Shown in pieces: positions 43,918-52,339 of a DNA stretch of 64,000 bases. Numbering within the stretch: position 1 is the stretch's first letter; the number at the start of each line of letters is the position of its first letter. Both the position numbers and the translations under genes were made by a program. Origin of the DNA: Pasteurellaceae bacterium Pebbles2. GTDB lineage: Bacteria; Pseudomonadota; Gammaproteobacteria; Enterobacterales; Pasteurellaceae. Where the stretch lies: assembly GCA_023101505.1 (NCBI GenBank), contig LVZA01000001.1, forward strand, positions 1,550,001 to 1,614,000, read 5' to 3'. The notes under the pieces were generated by a model, which saw only the letters and a list, made by a program, of their open reading frames with translations, was not told where the DNA came from and did not search any database.

Positions 43918-44751
43918 TTATTTATCTTTCTTTTCACGCCAATAAGTCGCAAATCTCGGTTTCCCGTCAGACGTTAAACCACGATATTTATAGCTAATTA
44001 TCGCTCCAACAGGCGGTGGATTAGTGCGTTCTTCTAAATTAAAGCCCGAACCAATTTTAAATGTGCCACGTGAATTTCGGCAAGTTAGCGAACCCAGCAT
44101 ATTGCTAAACTGCCCCCTGCCTTGATGATGTTGAATGACAACACATTCTTCATCAAGTGCAGTCTTTAATTTTAAAATTTCGGCACTACGTTTCCCAGCC
44201 TTATAAGGTGTATTCGGATTACGCAAAACCAGCCCCTCACCATTTAGGCTTTCCACTTCAGCCAAAAAATGCTGTACTTGCTCGGCATTTTCAATGGGAA
44301 TTTGCTTAATAATTTGAATATATGGCGTAGGGTGTTGTTGCAAATAGCGTTCTAACACCGCCAATCGCTCAAATAAATTGCCTTGCGCATTCGGCACATC
44401 AAATACCTGCAAGGTCAGCTTATCCCAACCCTGATCTTTTTGCGAACGCACAATAGCAGAAATGCGATCAAATTGATTGCGTTCACTAAATAGCTCCCCA
44501 TCAATCGCAAAGGGCGGAAAATCTTTAACAAAATAATGCGGTGCTTTCAATATACGTTGCTGCCGAGAATACAAGGTTTTACCGTCCCAATATCCTCGCA
44601 CGCCATCTAGCTTCTCGCTCATCACCCAGCCTTTCACATCTTGATTTTGATAAGTCGAAAGCAACATCAATTCTGGCAAATCCGCCACTGCACTTTTTAT
44701 TATTATCAATAAAAAAAGAAAAATTTTAACCCACACTGCAGTCATTCCCAT
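43918..44751 (-). CDS. ATP-dependent DNA ligase with signal peptide (periplasmic)
   Basis: A compact 277-residue ligase. The adenylated lysine is Lys47 in MSEKLDGVRGYWDG; further nucleotidyltransferase motifs are AIDGELFSERNQF (about 98-110), NGEGLVLRNPNTPY (about 172-185) and the motif V region EILKLK (about 191-196), followed by a small OB domain. A hydrophobic leader (about 6-23) ending SAVA points to export, as for the H. influenzae enzyme characterised earlier. Such ligases are thought to act in the periplasm, perhaps on incoming DNA during competence. That role is inference; the density of uptake signals shows the host is a competent lineage. Confidence 0.9.
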   Translation of the reverse strand: MGMTAVWVKIFLFLLIIIKSAVADLPELMLLSTYQNQDVKGWVMSEKLDGVRGYWDGKTLYSRQQRILKAPHYFVKDFPPFAIDGELFSERNQFDRISAIVRSQKDQGWDKLTLQVFDVPNAQGNLFERLAVLERYLQQHPTPYIQIIKQIPIENAEQVQHFLAEVESLNGEGLVLRNPNTPYKAGKRSAEILKLKTALDEECVVIQHHQGRGQFSNMLGSLTCRNSRGTFKIGSGFNLEERTNPPPVGAIISYKYRGLTSDGKPRFATYWREKKDK

Positions 44752-44806
44752 TAACTGAAATAAAGAAAAAATGCCAAATCCACCCTACAAACACAAATAA
44801 AAGCGC

Positions 44807-44836
44807 CGCATTTTGGAAAGCAAATCACAAAATGCG
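44807..44836. other. Hairpin between the DNA ligase and methionine synthase-like genes
   Basis: CGCATTTTG (44807-44815) pairs with CAAAATGCG (44828-44836), followed on the plus strand by AAGTTTTTG. No plus-strand gene precedes it closely, so a terminator is not needed there. It could be a 5' leader element or a remnant. Confidence 0.35.
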
Positions 44837-44943
44837 AAGTTTTTGTGGAGAAAAGTGCGGTTGTTTTTTGAGAATTTTCGCTATGAATTATTTTAATTAA
44901 TTTTCTTATTATTTTTCATAACCGCATTAGGGCAAAATTTTGC

Positions 44944-44949
44944 TACAAT
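44944..44949 (+). promoter_or_regulatory. Candidate extended -10 promoter of the methionine synthase-like gene
   Basis: TGCTACAAT gives a TACAAT box with the TGn extension, 45 bases before the start codon. No clear -35 box or MetJ operator is seen. Confidence 0.4.
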
Positions 44950-44988
44950 GATGGCGATTTTTATTTCGGAAAAAGATTAAGGAAAAAT

Positions 44989-46137
44989 ATGAGCAAACTG
45001 TTCCCAAATGCAACCTTACGCACCCAAGCCCCTTATCGTTTTGATATTGTTGGCAGTTTTTTACGTTCAGATGCGATTAAACAAGCACGTCAACAATGTA
45101 GCTGTGGCGATATTTCTTGTGCGGATTTAACTCAAATTGAAGATGCGGAAATTGCGAAATTAGTGGAGCAACAAAAAAATGTGGGTTTGCAGGCTGTAAC
45201 TGATGGTGAATTTCGTCGTACTTTTTGGCATTTGGACTTTTTGGCGGCATTAGATGGCGTGCAAGAAGTGGAAGCGGAAAAATTTTCAGTGCAGTTTAAG
45301 CACGATAATGTACGCCCTAAGACATTGAAAATTGTAAATAAAATTGATTTTTCTGAAAATCACCCTTTTGTTGAGCATTTTCGCTCGGTGAATGCAATGG
45401 CAAATGGCACAGAAGTGAAATTTACCATTCCAGCCCCATCAATGTTGCATTTGATCACCAACGTGCGTGCGACGGATTACGTGGCAATTCCACGCTATGA
45501 AAATAATAACCAACTGTTGCTTGACGACATCGCCAATGCTTACATTAAAGCAATGAATATTTTCTATAAATTGGGTTGCCGCAATTTACAATTAGACGAC
45601 ACCAGCTGGGGCGAATTCTGTGCAGAAGATAAGCGTGCGACTTATAAAGAACGCGGCTTCGATCTTGAGCAAATTGCCAAAGATTATGTTTATATGTTGA
45701 ACAAAATTGTTGATGCCAAACCAGCAGACGATTTGGCTGTTACGATGCACATTTGCCGTGGCAACTTCCGCTCAACTTGGTTCTCAGCAGGTGGCTACGA
45801 GCCTGTGGCTGAAACCTTGTTCGGCACGTGCCGTGTGGACGGTTTCTTCTTGGAATACGACAGCGACCGAGCAGGCGATTTCAAACCGCTCCGCTTCATC
45901 AAAGATCAGCAAGTGGTGCTTGGTTTAATTACATCTAAAGACGGCGAACTAGAAAACCGCGACGACATCATCGCTCGCATCAAAGAAGCCGCCGAATATG
46001 TGGACATCAACCAACTCTGCCTAAGCCCACAATGCGGCTTTGCTTCAACCGAAGAAGGTAATATCCTCACCGAACAACAACAATGGGCGAAATTAGATTT
46101 TATTCGCGGTATTGTGGAAGAAGTTTGGGGCAGTTAA
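44989..46137 (+). CDS. Cobalamin-independent methionine synthase-like protein (MetE C-terminal/YxjG-YxjH type)
   Basis: A 382-residue protein with the zinc-binding barrel of the MetE C-terminal half but without the N-terminal half. Zinc-site candidates are His and Cys in TMHICRGN (about 257-264), Glu in FLEYDSDRAG (about 293) and the late Cys in LSPQCGF (about 351). A Cys-rich segment CSCGDISC (about 38-45) is extra. YxjG/YxjH relatives convert homocysteine to methionine with short-glutamate folate or other methyl donors; the donor here is not known. Monocistronic, followed by the heptamer repeat and a terminator. Confidence 0.82.
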   Translation: MSKLFPNATLRTQAPYRFDIVGSFLRSDAIKQARQQCSCGDISCADLTQIEDAEIAKLVEQQKNVGLQAVTDGEFRRTFWHLDFLAALDGVQEVEAEKFSVQFKHDNVRPKTLKIVNKIDFSENHPFVEHFRSVNAMANGTEVKFTIPAPSMLHLITNVRATDYVAIPRYENNNQLLLDDIANAYIKAMNIFYKLGCRNLQLDDTSWGEFCAEDKRATYKERGFDLEQIAKDYVYMLNKIVDAKPADDLAVTMHICRGNFRSTWFSAGGYEPVAETLFGTCRVDGFFLEYDSDRAGDFKPLRFIKDQQVVLGLITSKDGELENRDDIIARIKEAAEYVDINQLCLSPQCGFASTEEGNILTEQQQWAKLDFIRGIVEEVWGS

Positions 46138-46147
46138 ACTATTGATT

Positions 46148-46217
46148 TAAATGCTAAATGCTAAATGCTAAATGCTAAATGCTAAATGCTAAATGCTAAA
46201 TGCTAAATGCTAAATGC
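46148..46217 (+). repeat. Tandem heptanucleotide repeat, 10 perfect copies of TAAATGC
   Basis: Seventy bases of exact TAAATGC repeats start 11 bases after the methionine synthase-like stop. They end just before an inverted uptake-signal terminator. The unit contains TAA, and a 7-base unit runs through all frames, so it cannot be coding. Exact repetition suggests copy number is unstable. Its distance to the glycan-locus -35 box is 52 bases. Confidence 0.97.
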
Positions 46218-46219
46218 TT

Positions 46220-46249
46220 AAAAGTGCGGTGAAAATAACCGCACTTTTT
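46220..46249. terminator. Inverted uptake-signal terminator after the methionine synthase-like gene
   Basis: AAAAGTGCGGT (46220-46230) and ACCGCACTTTT (46238-46248) form an 11-bp stem around GAAAATA, followed by another T. It separates the heptamer repeat from the glycan-locus promoter. Confidence 0.82.
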
Positions 46250-46269
46250 GTATTTTATGGGAGAATTGA

Positions 46270-46298
46270 TTGCTTAGTTCTGCTCCGATCAGTATAAT
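46270..46298 (+). promoter_or_regulatory. Promoter of the glycan locus
   Basis: TTGCTT (46270-46275), a 17-base spacer and a perfect TATAAT (46293-46298) lie 43 bases before the wzz start. It is the only strong promoter seen upstream of the wzz-pse gene cluster. No ops/JUMPstart element (GGCGGTAG) was found in the leader. Confidence 0.8.
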
Positions 46299-46340
46299 CA
46301 GCAAACTATTATCATTTTATTGGGGACTTAGGGAATTGTA

Positions 46341-47474
46341 ATGGAAAAAACGATCAATAATGATGAGATCGATCTCATTGAACTCATTAAGGTTTTATGG
46401 AAGAAGAAACTTGTTATTTTACTTTCCACTTTCATTTTTACCGTAATTGCGGGCGTTTATGCGTTCACCGCAAAGGAAAAGTGGACTTCTCAAGCTGAAG
46501 TGATTTCGCCTCGTGTTTATGATTTAGGCAATTATTTCAATCTAAGAAAAGAATACGCTCAAATTTTGCGTACGGATTTTGATGCAAAAGCATTTTCAGA
46601 TGTAGTTTATGAGAAATTTAATCGTCTTATTTATTCCTTTGACGAACGCCAAGCCTTTTTTGAGCAATCTGATTTTTTCAAAAAGCTAGTTAGCGATAAT
46701 GGTGTGGATAATGAAGATGGCAAAAGACGTTTGTTAAACAGCTTAACTGTTGAAAATACAAGCGTAATTTCGCCTGATCCGAAAAAAGATCCTGACGCTA
46801 TTGGTAAAAAAATTACTTTTTCAGCAGAAACTGCAGGGCTTGCACAATCAACATTAACCCAATTTGTGGATTATATCAGCCGTTCAGCTATTCAGTTGGA
46901 TTTAAAAGAATTTACTATTCATTACAATGAAAAAGTTAATGATCTCAACATCGAGAAAGAGCGTATTGAGCGAGATTTAGCTATTCAACGCAACGTACAG
47001 CTTGATAACTTGAAAAAGGCGTACACAATTGCTAAACAAGCCGGTATTAAAGAATACTCCGCAGTCGTTGATGGAAATGCCAATACAGCTATTTCAAATA
47101 TGGCACTTAGCGACACAAAAATTCCATTAACTGACTCAAAATTAAGTGATGGCACTTATCTTTTTATGTTGGGTGAAAAATACCTTAAAGCACAAATTGA
47201 AGTTATTGAAAATCAAGGCATTGTTTATCCACCAAGATATTACCAAATTCAAGAAGAACTAAAACAACTCACCGACTTAAAACCAAGCTTAGACAAAGTT
47301 GAAGCTAAGGCTTATAGTTATCAGAGTGCGGCGAATTGGCCTGTTACAAAAGATAAGCCAAAGAGATTAATAATTTTATTAATCGGACTCATATTAGGCT
47401 TTATAACTGGTATCGTTTATTCTTTAATATCTACTATTATTCACAATAAAAAATTACATATTCAAAGAGGTTAA
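46341..47474 (+). CDS. wzz: Wzz-type polysaccharide chain-length determinant
   Basis: An inner-membrane regulator of O-antigen chain length, working with the Wzy polymerase. The 377 residues have a cytosolic start, TM1 (about 29-48, KLVILLSTFIFTVIAGVYAF), a large periplasmic region with coiled-coil segments (about 195-240), and TM2 (about 345-367) preceded by the Pro-rich NWPVTKDKPKR typical of Wzz. It is longer than E. coli WzzB (about 325). It is the first gene of the locus and the next start follows within two bases, so they form one operon. Confidence 0.88.
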   Translation: MEKTINNDEIDLIELIKVLWKKKLVILLSTFIFTVIAGVYAFTAKEKWTSQAEVISPRVYDLGNYFNLRKEYAQILRTDFDAKAFSDVVYEKFNRLIYSFDERQAFFEQSDFFKKLVSDNGVDNEDGKRRLLNSLTVENTSVISPDPKKDPDAIGKKITFSAETAGLAQSTLTQFVDYISRSAIQLDLKEFTIHYNEKVNDLNIEKERIERDLAIQRNVQLDNLKKAYTIAKQAGIKEYSAVVDGNANTAISNMALSDTKIPLTDSKLSDGTYLFMLGEKYLKAQIEVIENQGIVYPPRYYQIQEELKQLTDLKPSLDKVEAKAYSYQSAANWPVTKDKPKRLIILLIGLILGFITGIVYSLISTIIHNKKLHIQRG

Positions 47475-47475
47475 T

Positions 47476-48486
47476 ATGTTAAATAACAAATCAATTTTAA
47501 TTACTGGTGGTACAGGTTCGTTGGGTAAGGCACTGACTGCACATATTTTAAAAAATTACCCTGAGATTAAACGCCTTGTGATTTTGTCTCGTGATGAGCA
47601 AAAACAATTCCAAATGGCTCAAGAATATCCAAACCACCTATATCCACAAATTAGATTTTTTATTGGTGATGTGCGAGATCGTGAACGTTTAATACGTGCT
47701 TTTCAAGGTGTCGATTACGTAATTCACGCTGCAGCAATGAAGCACGTTCCAATTGCTGAATACAACCCTGATGAATGTGTAAAAACAAATATTCACGGCG
47801 CTCAAAATGTGATTGAAGCGTGTTTAGCGAACAATGTAGAGCGTGTAGTAGCACTTTCAACAGATAAAGCGTGTGCACCAATTAACTTATATGGTGCAAC
47901 CAAACTCGCTTCAGATAAATTATTCGTAGCGGCAAATAACATTCGTGGTGCAAGCCCAATTCGTTTTTCAGTAGTTCGTTATGGCAACGTAATGGGGTCG
48001 AATGGTTCAGTGATTCCTTTCTTTATTAACAAGAAAAAAGAGGGCGTATTACCAATTACCGATGAAAATATGACTCGCTTTAACATCAGTCTACAAGGTG
48101 GAGTTGATATGGTAATGCACGCATTATTTAATGCTTGGGGTGGTGAAATTTTCATTCCTAAAATCCCATCTTATCGCATTACAGATATTGCAGAAGCGAT
48201 TGCCCCTGAATGCGAACATAAAGTGATTGGTATTCGACCTGGTGAAAAAGTTCACGAAGAAATGATTACGCCATCAGACTCTTTCTACACTTATGATTTA
48301 GGCAAATATTACACAATTTTACCAGCTGTGCCGAATTGGAAATTAGATGATTTCCTTAAAGAATTTGACGGTAAAAAAGTGGCAGATGGCTTTGCATATA
48401 ATTCAGGCACGAATACTGAATGGGAAACGGTTGAATCATTAAGAACCTTAATTAAAGAACACGTAGATTCTACATTTGAAGTGTAA
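47476..48486 (+). CDS. pseB: UDP-N-acetylglucosamine 4,6-dehydratase (inverting) PseB
   Basis: First step of CMP-pseudaminic acid synthesis: UDP-GlcNAc to the 4-keto-6-deoxy-L-arabino sugar. The 336-residue short-chain dehydrogenase has the NAD(P) motif GGTGSLGKAL (11-20). The catalytic set is characteristic of the inverting FlaA1/PseB enzymes: Thr129-Asp130-Lys131, Tyr139 and Lys143 (STDKACAPINLYGATK). The lysine replaces the glutamate of RmlB-type dehydratases. It is followed after four bases by pseC. Confidence 0.95.
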   Translation: MLNNKSILITGGTGSLGKALTAHILKNYPEIKRLVILSRDEQKQFQMAQEYPNHLYPQIRFFIGDVRDRERLIRAFQGVDYVIHAAAMKHVPIAEYNPDECVKTNIHGAQNVIEACLANNVERVVALSTDKACAPINLYGATKLASDKLFVAANNIRGASPIRFSVVRYGNVMGSNGSVIPFFINKKKEGVLPITDENMTRFNISLQGGVDMVMHALFNAWGGEIFIPKIPSYRITDIAEAIAPECEHKVIGIRPGEKVHEEMITPSDSFYTYDLGKYYTILPAVPNWKLDDFLKEFDGKKVADGFAYNSGTNTEWETVESLRTLIKEHVDSTFEV

Positions 48487-48490
48487 CACG

Positions 48491-49663
48491 ATGAACAATA
48501 ACTATATTCCTTATGGAAAACAAGACATCAATCAGGCGGATATCGATGCCGTGATTGATGTATTAAAATCTGATTTTTTAACGCAAGGTCCGAAAGTTCC
48601 AGCATTTGAGCAAGCAATTAAAGATTATTGTGATGTGAAATATGCGGTTGCAGTGAATAGTGCAACATCAGCATTGCACATTGCTTGCCTTGCTTTAGGT
48701 TTAGGTAAAGGCGATTGGTTGTGGACAACTCCAATTACATTCGTAGCTTCGGCAAACTGTGGTTTGTACTGCGGTGCAAATATTGATTTTGTGGATGTTG
48801 ACCCCGTTACATACAACTTATCTGTTAGCAAACTTGAAGAAAAACTGATTAAAGCAGAAAAAGACGGCAAATTACCGAAAATTGTCGTGCCAGTACATTT
48901 ATGCGGTCAATCGTGTGAAATGGATAAAATTCACGCTTTATCTAAAAAATACGGTTTCGCCATTATTGAAGATGCATCACACACTATTGGCGGTAAATAC
49001 CAAAATAAAAAGATTGGTGATTGTCGTTACAGTGATATTACTATTTTCAGTTTTCATCCAGTAAAAATTATTACCACTGCTGAAGGTGGTGTTGCGACTA
49101 CGAATAATCCAATTCTTGCTGAAAAAATGGAATTATTCCGTAGCCACGGCATTACACGCAATGAAAATCAAATGACCCATCAGCCAGATGGTGCTTGGTA
49201 TTATCAGCAAATTGAACTTGGTTTTAACTACCGAATGACTGAATTACAAGCTGCATTAGGTGAAAGCCAAATGACACGCTTAGATGAATTTGTACAGCAA
49301 CGTCATATTTTGGCGAAGCGTTATGATGAATTATTAAAAGATTTACCGATTACATTACCTTGGCAGCACCCAGATACGTATTCAGGTTTACATCTTTATG
49401 TCATTCGTTTGAAATTAGATCAAATTTCAAAATCTCACAAAGAAGTTTTTGATGCCCTAAGAGCAAAAAATATTGGCGTGAATTTACACTATATTCCAGT
49501 GCATACACAGCCGTATTATCAAAAATTAGGTTTCAAACAAGGCGATTTCCCTAACGCTGAACAATATTATAAAGAAGCAATTAGTATTCCAATGTTCTCA
49601 AAAATGACATTTGAAGAACAAGATTACGTAGTAGCGACGTTAAAGGAAATCCTATGCGATTAG
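48491..49663 (+). CDS. pseC: UDP-4-amino-4,6-dideoxy-N-acetyl-beta-L-altrosamine transaminase PseC
   Basis: Second step: PLP-dependent amination at C4 of the PseB product. The 390 residues (start MNNNYIPYGKQDINQADIDAV) show SATSALHIACLALGLGKGD near 57-75, Asp161 in EDASHTIGG and the PLP lysine Lys192 in FSFHPVKIITTAEGG, the pattern of DegT/DnrJ aminotransferases; HPVK is typical of PseC. The end overlaps the pseF start by 10 bases. Confidence 0.95.
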   Translation: MNNNYIPYGKQDINQADIDAVIDVLKSDFLTQGPKVPAFEQAIKDYCDVKYAVAVNSATSALHIACLALGLGKGDWLWTTPITFVASANCGLYCGANIDFVDVDPVTYNLSVSKLEEKLIKAEKDGKLPKIVVPVHLCGQSCEMDKIHALSKKYGFAIIEDASHTIGGKYQNKKIGDCRYSDITIFSFHPVKIITTAEGGVATTNNPILAEKMELFRSHGITRNENQMTHQPDGAWYYQQIELGFNYRMTELQAALGESQMTRLDEFVQQRHILAKRYDELLKDLPITLPWQHPDTYSGLHLYVIRLKLDQISKSHKEVFDALRAKNIGVNLHYIPVHTQPYYQKLGFKQGDFPNAEQYYKEAISIPMFSKMTFEEQDYVVATLKEILCD

Positions 49664-50339
49664 CCGTGATTCCTGCAAGGGGGGGAGTAAACGTATCCCC
49701 CGCAAAAATATTAAAGATTTTTGTGGAAAGCCCATCATTGCTTATTCTATCGAAACAGCAATTCAGTCAGGATTATTTGATAAAGTGATTGTTACCACAG
49801 ACGATCCTGAAATCGCAGAAGTGGCAAAACAATTTGGTGCAGAAATTCCTTTTATTAGACCAAAGGAATTATCTGATGACTTTACTGGCACTGTTCCAGT
49901 GATTGCTCACGCCATCAGTCAAATGCAATTGCTCGGTTGTGAGATCGATGAAGTGTGCTGTATTTATGCGACAGCACCATTTATTTTAAGTAGCGATTTA
50001 CAGCAGGGTTTTTCGTTGTTAAAAGACAATAATGCCGATTATAGTTTCTCTTGTACGAGTTTTCCTTTCCCTATTCAAAGAGCGATTAAACTTTCTGAAC
50101 AAAATTCAGTGAGTATGTTTAGCCCTGAATATGAACAAACCCGTTCCCAAGATTTAGAAGAAGCCTATCACGATGCTGGGCAGTTCTATTGGGGAACAGC
50201 AAAGGCATTTTTGGCTAATTTACCACTTTTTACAGGCAATAGTCGGGCTGTCATTCTTCCACGTTCAAGAGTGCAAGATATTGATACTCTTGAAGATTGG
50301 GATAGAGCGGAATGGCTATTTAAAGCGATGCAAAAATAA
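49654..50339 (+). pseudogene. pseF: CMP-pseudaminic acid cytidylyltransferase PseF, out of frame at a G7 tract (possible phase-variable OFF state)
   Basis: Last step of the pathway: activation of pseudaminic acid with CTP. The gene starts at MRLAVIPARGG, overlapping pseC. A run of seven G (49679-49685) follows at codons 9-11. As written the frame shifts to VNVSPAK and stops at 49786-49788 after 44 codons. With eight G it reads ARGGSKRIPRKNIKDFCGKPIIAYS, the signature of CMP-sugar synthetases, and stays open to 50339 (228 residues, normal for PseF). The rest is intact (TTDDPEIAEVAKQFGAE, CCIYATAPF). Either a slipped-strand switch in the OFF state or a one-base miscount in the assembly. Without PseF no CMP-Pse donor is made. 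Confidence 0.9.
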
Positions 50340-50340
50340 T

Positions 50341-51435
50341 ATGAATATTGTTTTTCGAGCGGACTCATCAATAAATATTGGCTCAGGACATATTATGCGT
50401 TGTTTAACATTGGCGGAAGCCTTAGTACAGCAGCATAATTGTTCTTGCTATTTTATTTGTCGAGAACATCAAGGTAATTTGATTGATTTAATTCAAACAA
50501 AAGGCTTTGAAGTCGGTTGTTTACCAATGCCAATAGCGGAATATATTCCACAAAATAATGAGCAGAAATTGTTTCATTCATCTTGGTTAGGCGTGGAACA
50601 GCAAAAAGATGTAGAAGAAACAATTGAATATTTAACCCAAAATAATATAACGCCAGACTGGCTTGTGGTTGATCATTATGCTTTAGATGAAGATTGGGAA
50701 AATGAATTAAAAAAATCATATCCTAATGTATCTATATTAGTCATTGATGATTTAGCAGATAGAAAGCACCAATGCGATTTATTGTTAGATCAAAATTTAG
50801 GTGCGTCTAGTAATAAATATCAGAAGCTCGTTAATCCAACAAAATGTTGTGTTTTGGTTGGCTTGCAATATGCCTTATTACGTCCTGAATTTTTAGCCGA
50901 GCGAGAAAATAGTTTAAAAAGACGTGCAGAGCCGAAATTAGAGAATATTCTAGTTAATCTAGGTGGTATAGATAAAGATAATTTAACCAGTCAGGTTTTA
51001 TATGAATTAGAAAAGTCTAATTTGTCATCAAGCGTAAAAATTACAGTAGTAATGGGTAAAACTGCACCGCATATCAATGCAATCAAAGAGATAGCAACAC
51101 ATTCAAGATTAAATATTGAAGTCGCTGTAAATGTGACTGATATGGCAAAAAGAATGGCGATGGCAGATTTGGCGATTGGTGCGGCAGGAAGTACATCTTG
51201 GGAGCGTTGTTGTCTAGGTGTACCAACGTTATTATTGGTATTAGCTGAAAATCAAAAAGAAGTGGCTGATATACTCAATCAAAATAACATAGCAAAGTTG
51301 GTTGAAATAGATCAAATTTCCAATGTTATAAGCAAGATAACACTTAAAGAACTTAGTGAAATGTCAGAAAAATCAAGTAATTTAGTTGATGGGATTGGTG
51401 CTAAGCGAGTCATTGATAAGATGAGAGATATATGA
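50341..51435 (+). CDS. pseG: UDP-2,4-diacetamido-2,4,6-trideoxy-beta-L-altropyranose hydrolase PseG
   Basis: Fourth step: removes UDP from the nucleotide sugar before condensation. The 364 residues start MNIVFRADSSINIGSGHIMRC, with the catalytic His17 in the GxGH motif exactly as in Campylobacter PseG. The C-terminal half is the UDP-binding domain (GAAGSTSWERCCLGVPTLLLV, about 281-301). It starts two bases after the pseF stop and ends overlapping pseH (ATGA). Confidence 0.94.
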   Translation: MNIVFRADSSINIGSGHIMRCLTLAEALVQQHNCSCYFICREHQGNLIDLIQTKGFEVGCLPMPIAEYIPQNNEQKLFHSSWLGVEQQKDVEETIEYLTQNNITPDWLVVDHYALDEDWENELKKSYPNVSILVIDDLADRKHQCDLLLDQNLGASSNKYQKLVNPTKCCVLVGLQYALLRPEFLAERENSLKRRAEPKLENILVNLGGIDKDNLTSQVLYELEKSNLSSSVKITVVMGKTAPHINAIKEIATHSRLNIEVAVNVTDMAKRMAMADLAIGAAGSTSWERCCLGVPTLLLVLAENQKEVADILNQNNIAKLVEIDQISNVISKITLKELSEMSEKSSNLVDGIGAKRVIDKMRDI

Positions 51436-52232
51436 TGAGTAAAGGTTATTTAAGAGAAGTTGTATTAGATGACGCAAGAATGATTTTAGATTGGAGAAAT
51501 CAAGACTTCGTTAGAAATAATATGTACAACAACAATATTATTGACTATGAAACGCATATTCAATGGTTGCAAAAAGTTTTACAAGACGACACTTGCAAAT
51601 ATTTTATTTATGAGAAAGACAGCAAACCAATTGGCGTTGTAGGTTTTTATAATATTGATTTAAATTCTAGAAAGGCATCTTGGGCATTTTATTTAGGCAA
51701 TGAAAAAGCTCGTGGTGCAGGCGTTGAAATGGAAAACTTGGCATTAGATTATGCCTTTAATACTTTGCAGATTAGAAAGTTATGTTGCGAAGTATTATCT
51801 TTTAATGCTGCTGTAATTGAGTTTCATAAAAAATTTGGCTTTGCTGTTGAAGGTATTAGAAAAGCTGATTATCTAAGAGATGGCGTTTTTTATGATATTT
51901 ACCAAATGGCTTTGTTTAGAGATGATTATTTAGATTTATTATCTTTACCTAACACTAAACTAGCTAAAGTTTATGCTGTTGAAAAAAATATTTCTAATAT
52001 TGAAACGGTCAATCTAACTCAAGATTTAATGTTAAATATAGCTGAATACCCAGGTGAAAATTATAAACTACTCAATAGTGATTTGCAGATTATTAGAAAC
52101 GTGCTTATTAATGGTGTTGTATCAATTAAAGGAAAACTTATTTTCCGATCTAATGAAAAAGCAAAAGTTGAATATTTTATGTATTACAACGATGAACTCA
52201 TTATGATGGCAAATTTACTTTTTGAACAATAA
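51432..52232 (+). CDS. pseH: Pseudaminic acid pathway N-acetyltransferase PseH with an unusual C-terminal extension
   Basis: Third step: acetylates the C4 amino group using acetyl-CoA. Residues about 1-165 are a GNAT domain (YLREVVLDDARMILDWRNQD, EKARGAGVEMENLALDYAF, FHKKFGFAVEGIRKADYLRDG). About 100 more residues follow (about 168-266, Asn/Leu/Ile-rich, no recognised motif), whereas PseH proteins are usually about 160-200 residues. The extension could be a second domain; its function is unknown. Codons are AT-rich. The start overlaps pseG, and either of the tandem ATG codons is possible. A 107-base gap follows. Confidence 0.85.
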   Translation: MMSKGYLREVVLDDARMILDWRNQDFVRNNMYNNNIIDYETHIQWLQKVLQDDTCKYFIYEKDSKPIGVVGFYNIDLNSRKASWAFYLGNEKARGAGVEMENLALDYAFNTLQIRKLCCEVLSFNAAVIEFHKKFGFAVEGIRKADYLRDGVFYDIYQMALFRDDYLDLLSLPNTKLAKVYAVEKNISNIETVNLTQDLMLNIAEYPGENYKLLNSDLQIIRNVLINGVVSIKGKLIFRSNEKAKVEYFMYYNDELIMMANLLFEQ

Positions 52233-52339
52233 AACCATCAATTTTACTTACAAGCCAAGATTTTAACTAACATTTATGGCTTGGTTCCCCCGAACTTAGC
52301 AAATATTTGCAACTATTAAACACAAAGGAGATCTAAAAG
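52233..52339 (+). other. Gap between pseH and pseI with a long-loop hairpin
   Basis: The only sizeable gap inside the pse cluster. CAAGCCA (52251-52257) and TGGCTTG (52277-52283) can pair around 19 bases without a T-run. A strong ribosome-binding site, AAAGGAGATC, precedes pseI. The gap may mark a recombination joint. Confidence 0.4.

Noticed and set aside
46148-46217. CRISPR array
   Set aside because: The units are 7 bases in direct tandem with no spacers and no cas genes nearby.
46250-46340. ops/JUMPstart element for RfaH control of the glycan locus
   Set aside because: No GGCGGTAG or close variant is present in the leader.
49785-50339. Separate shorter gene starting at GTG 49785
   Set aside because: It begins inside the CMP-sugar synthetase domain with no ribosome-binding site; adding one G upstream gives the whole pseF, so it is the downstream part of a frameshifted gene.
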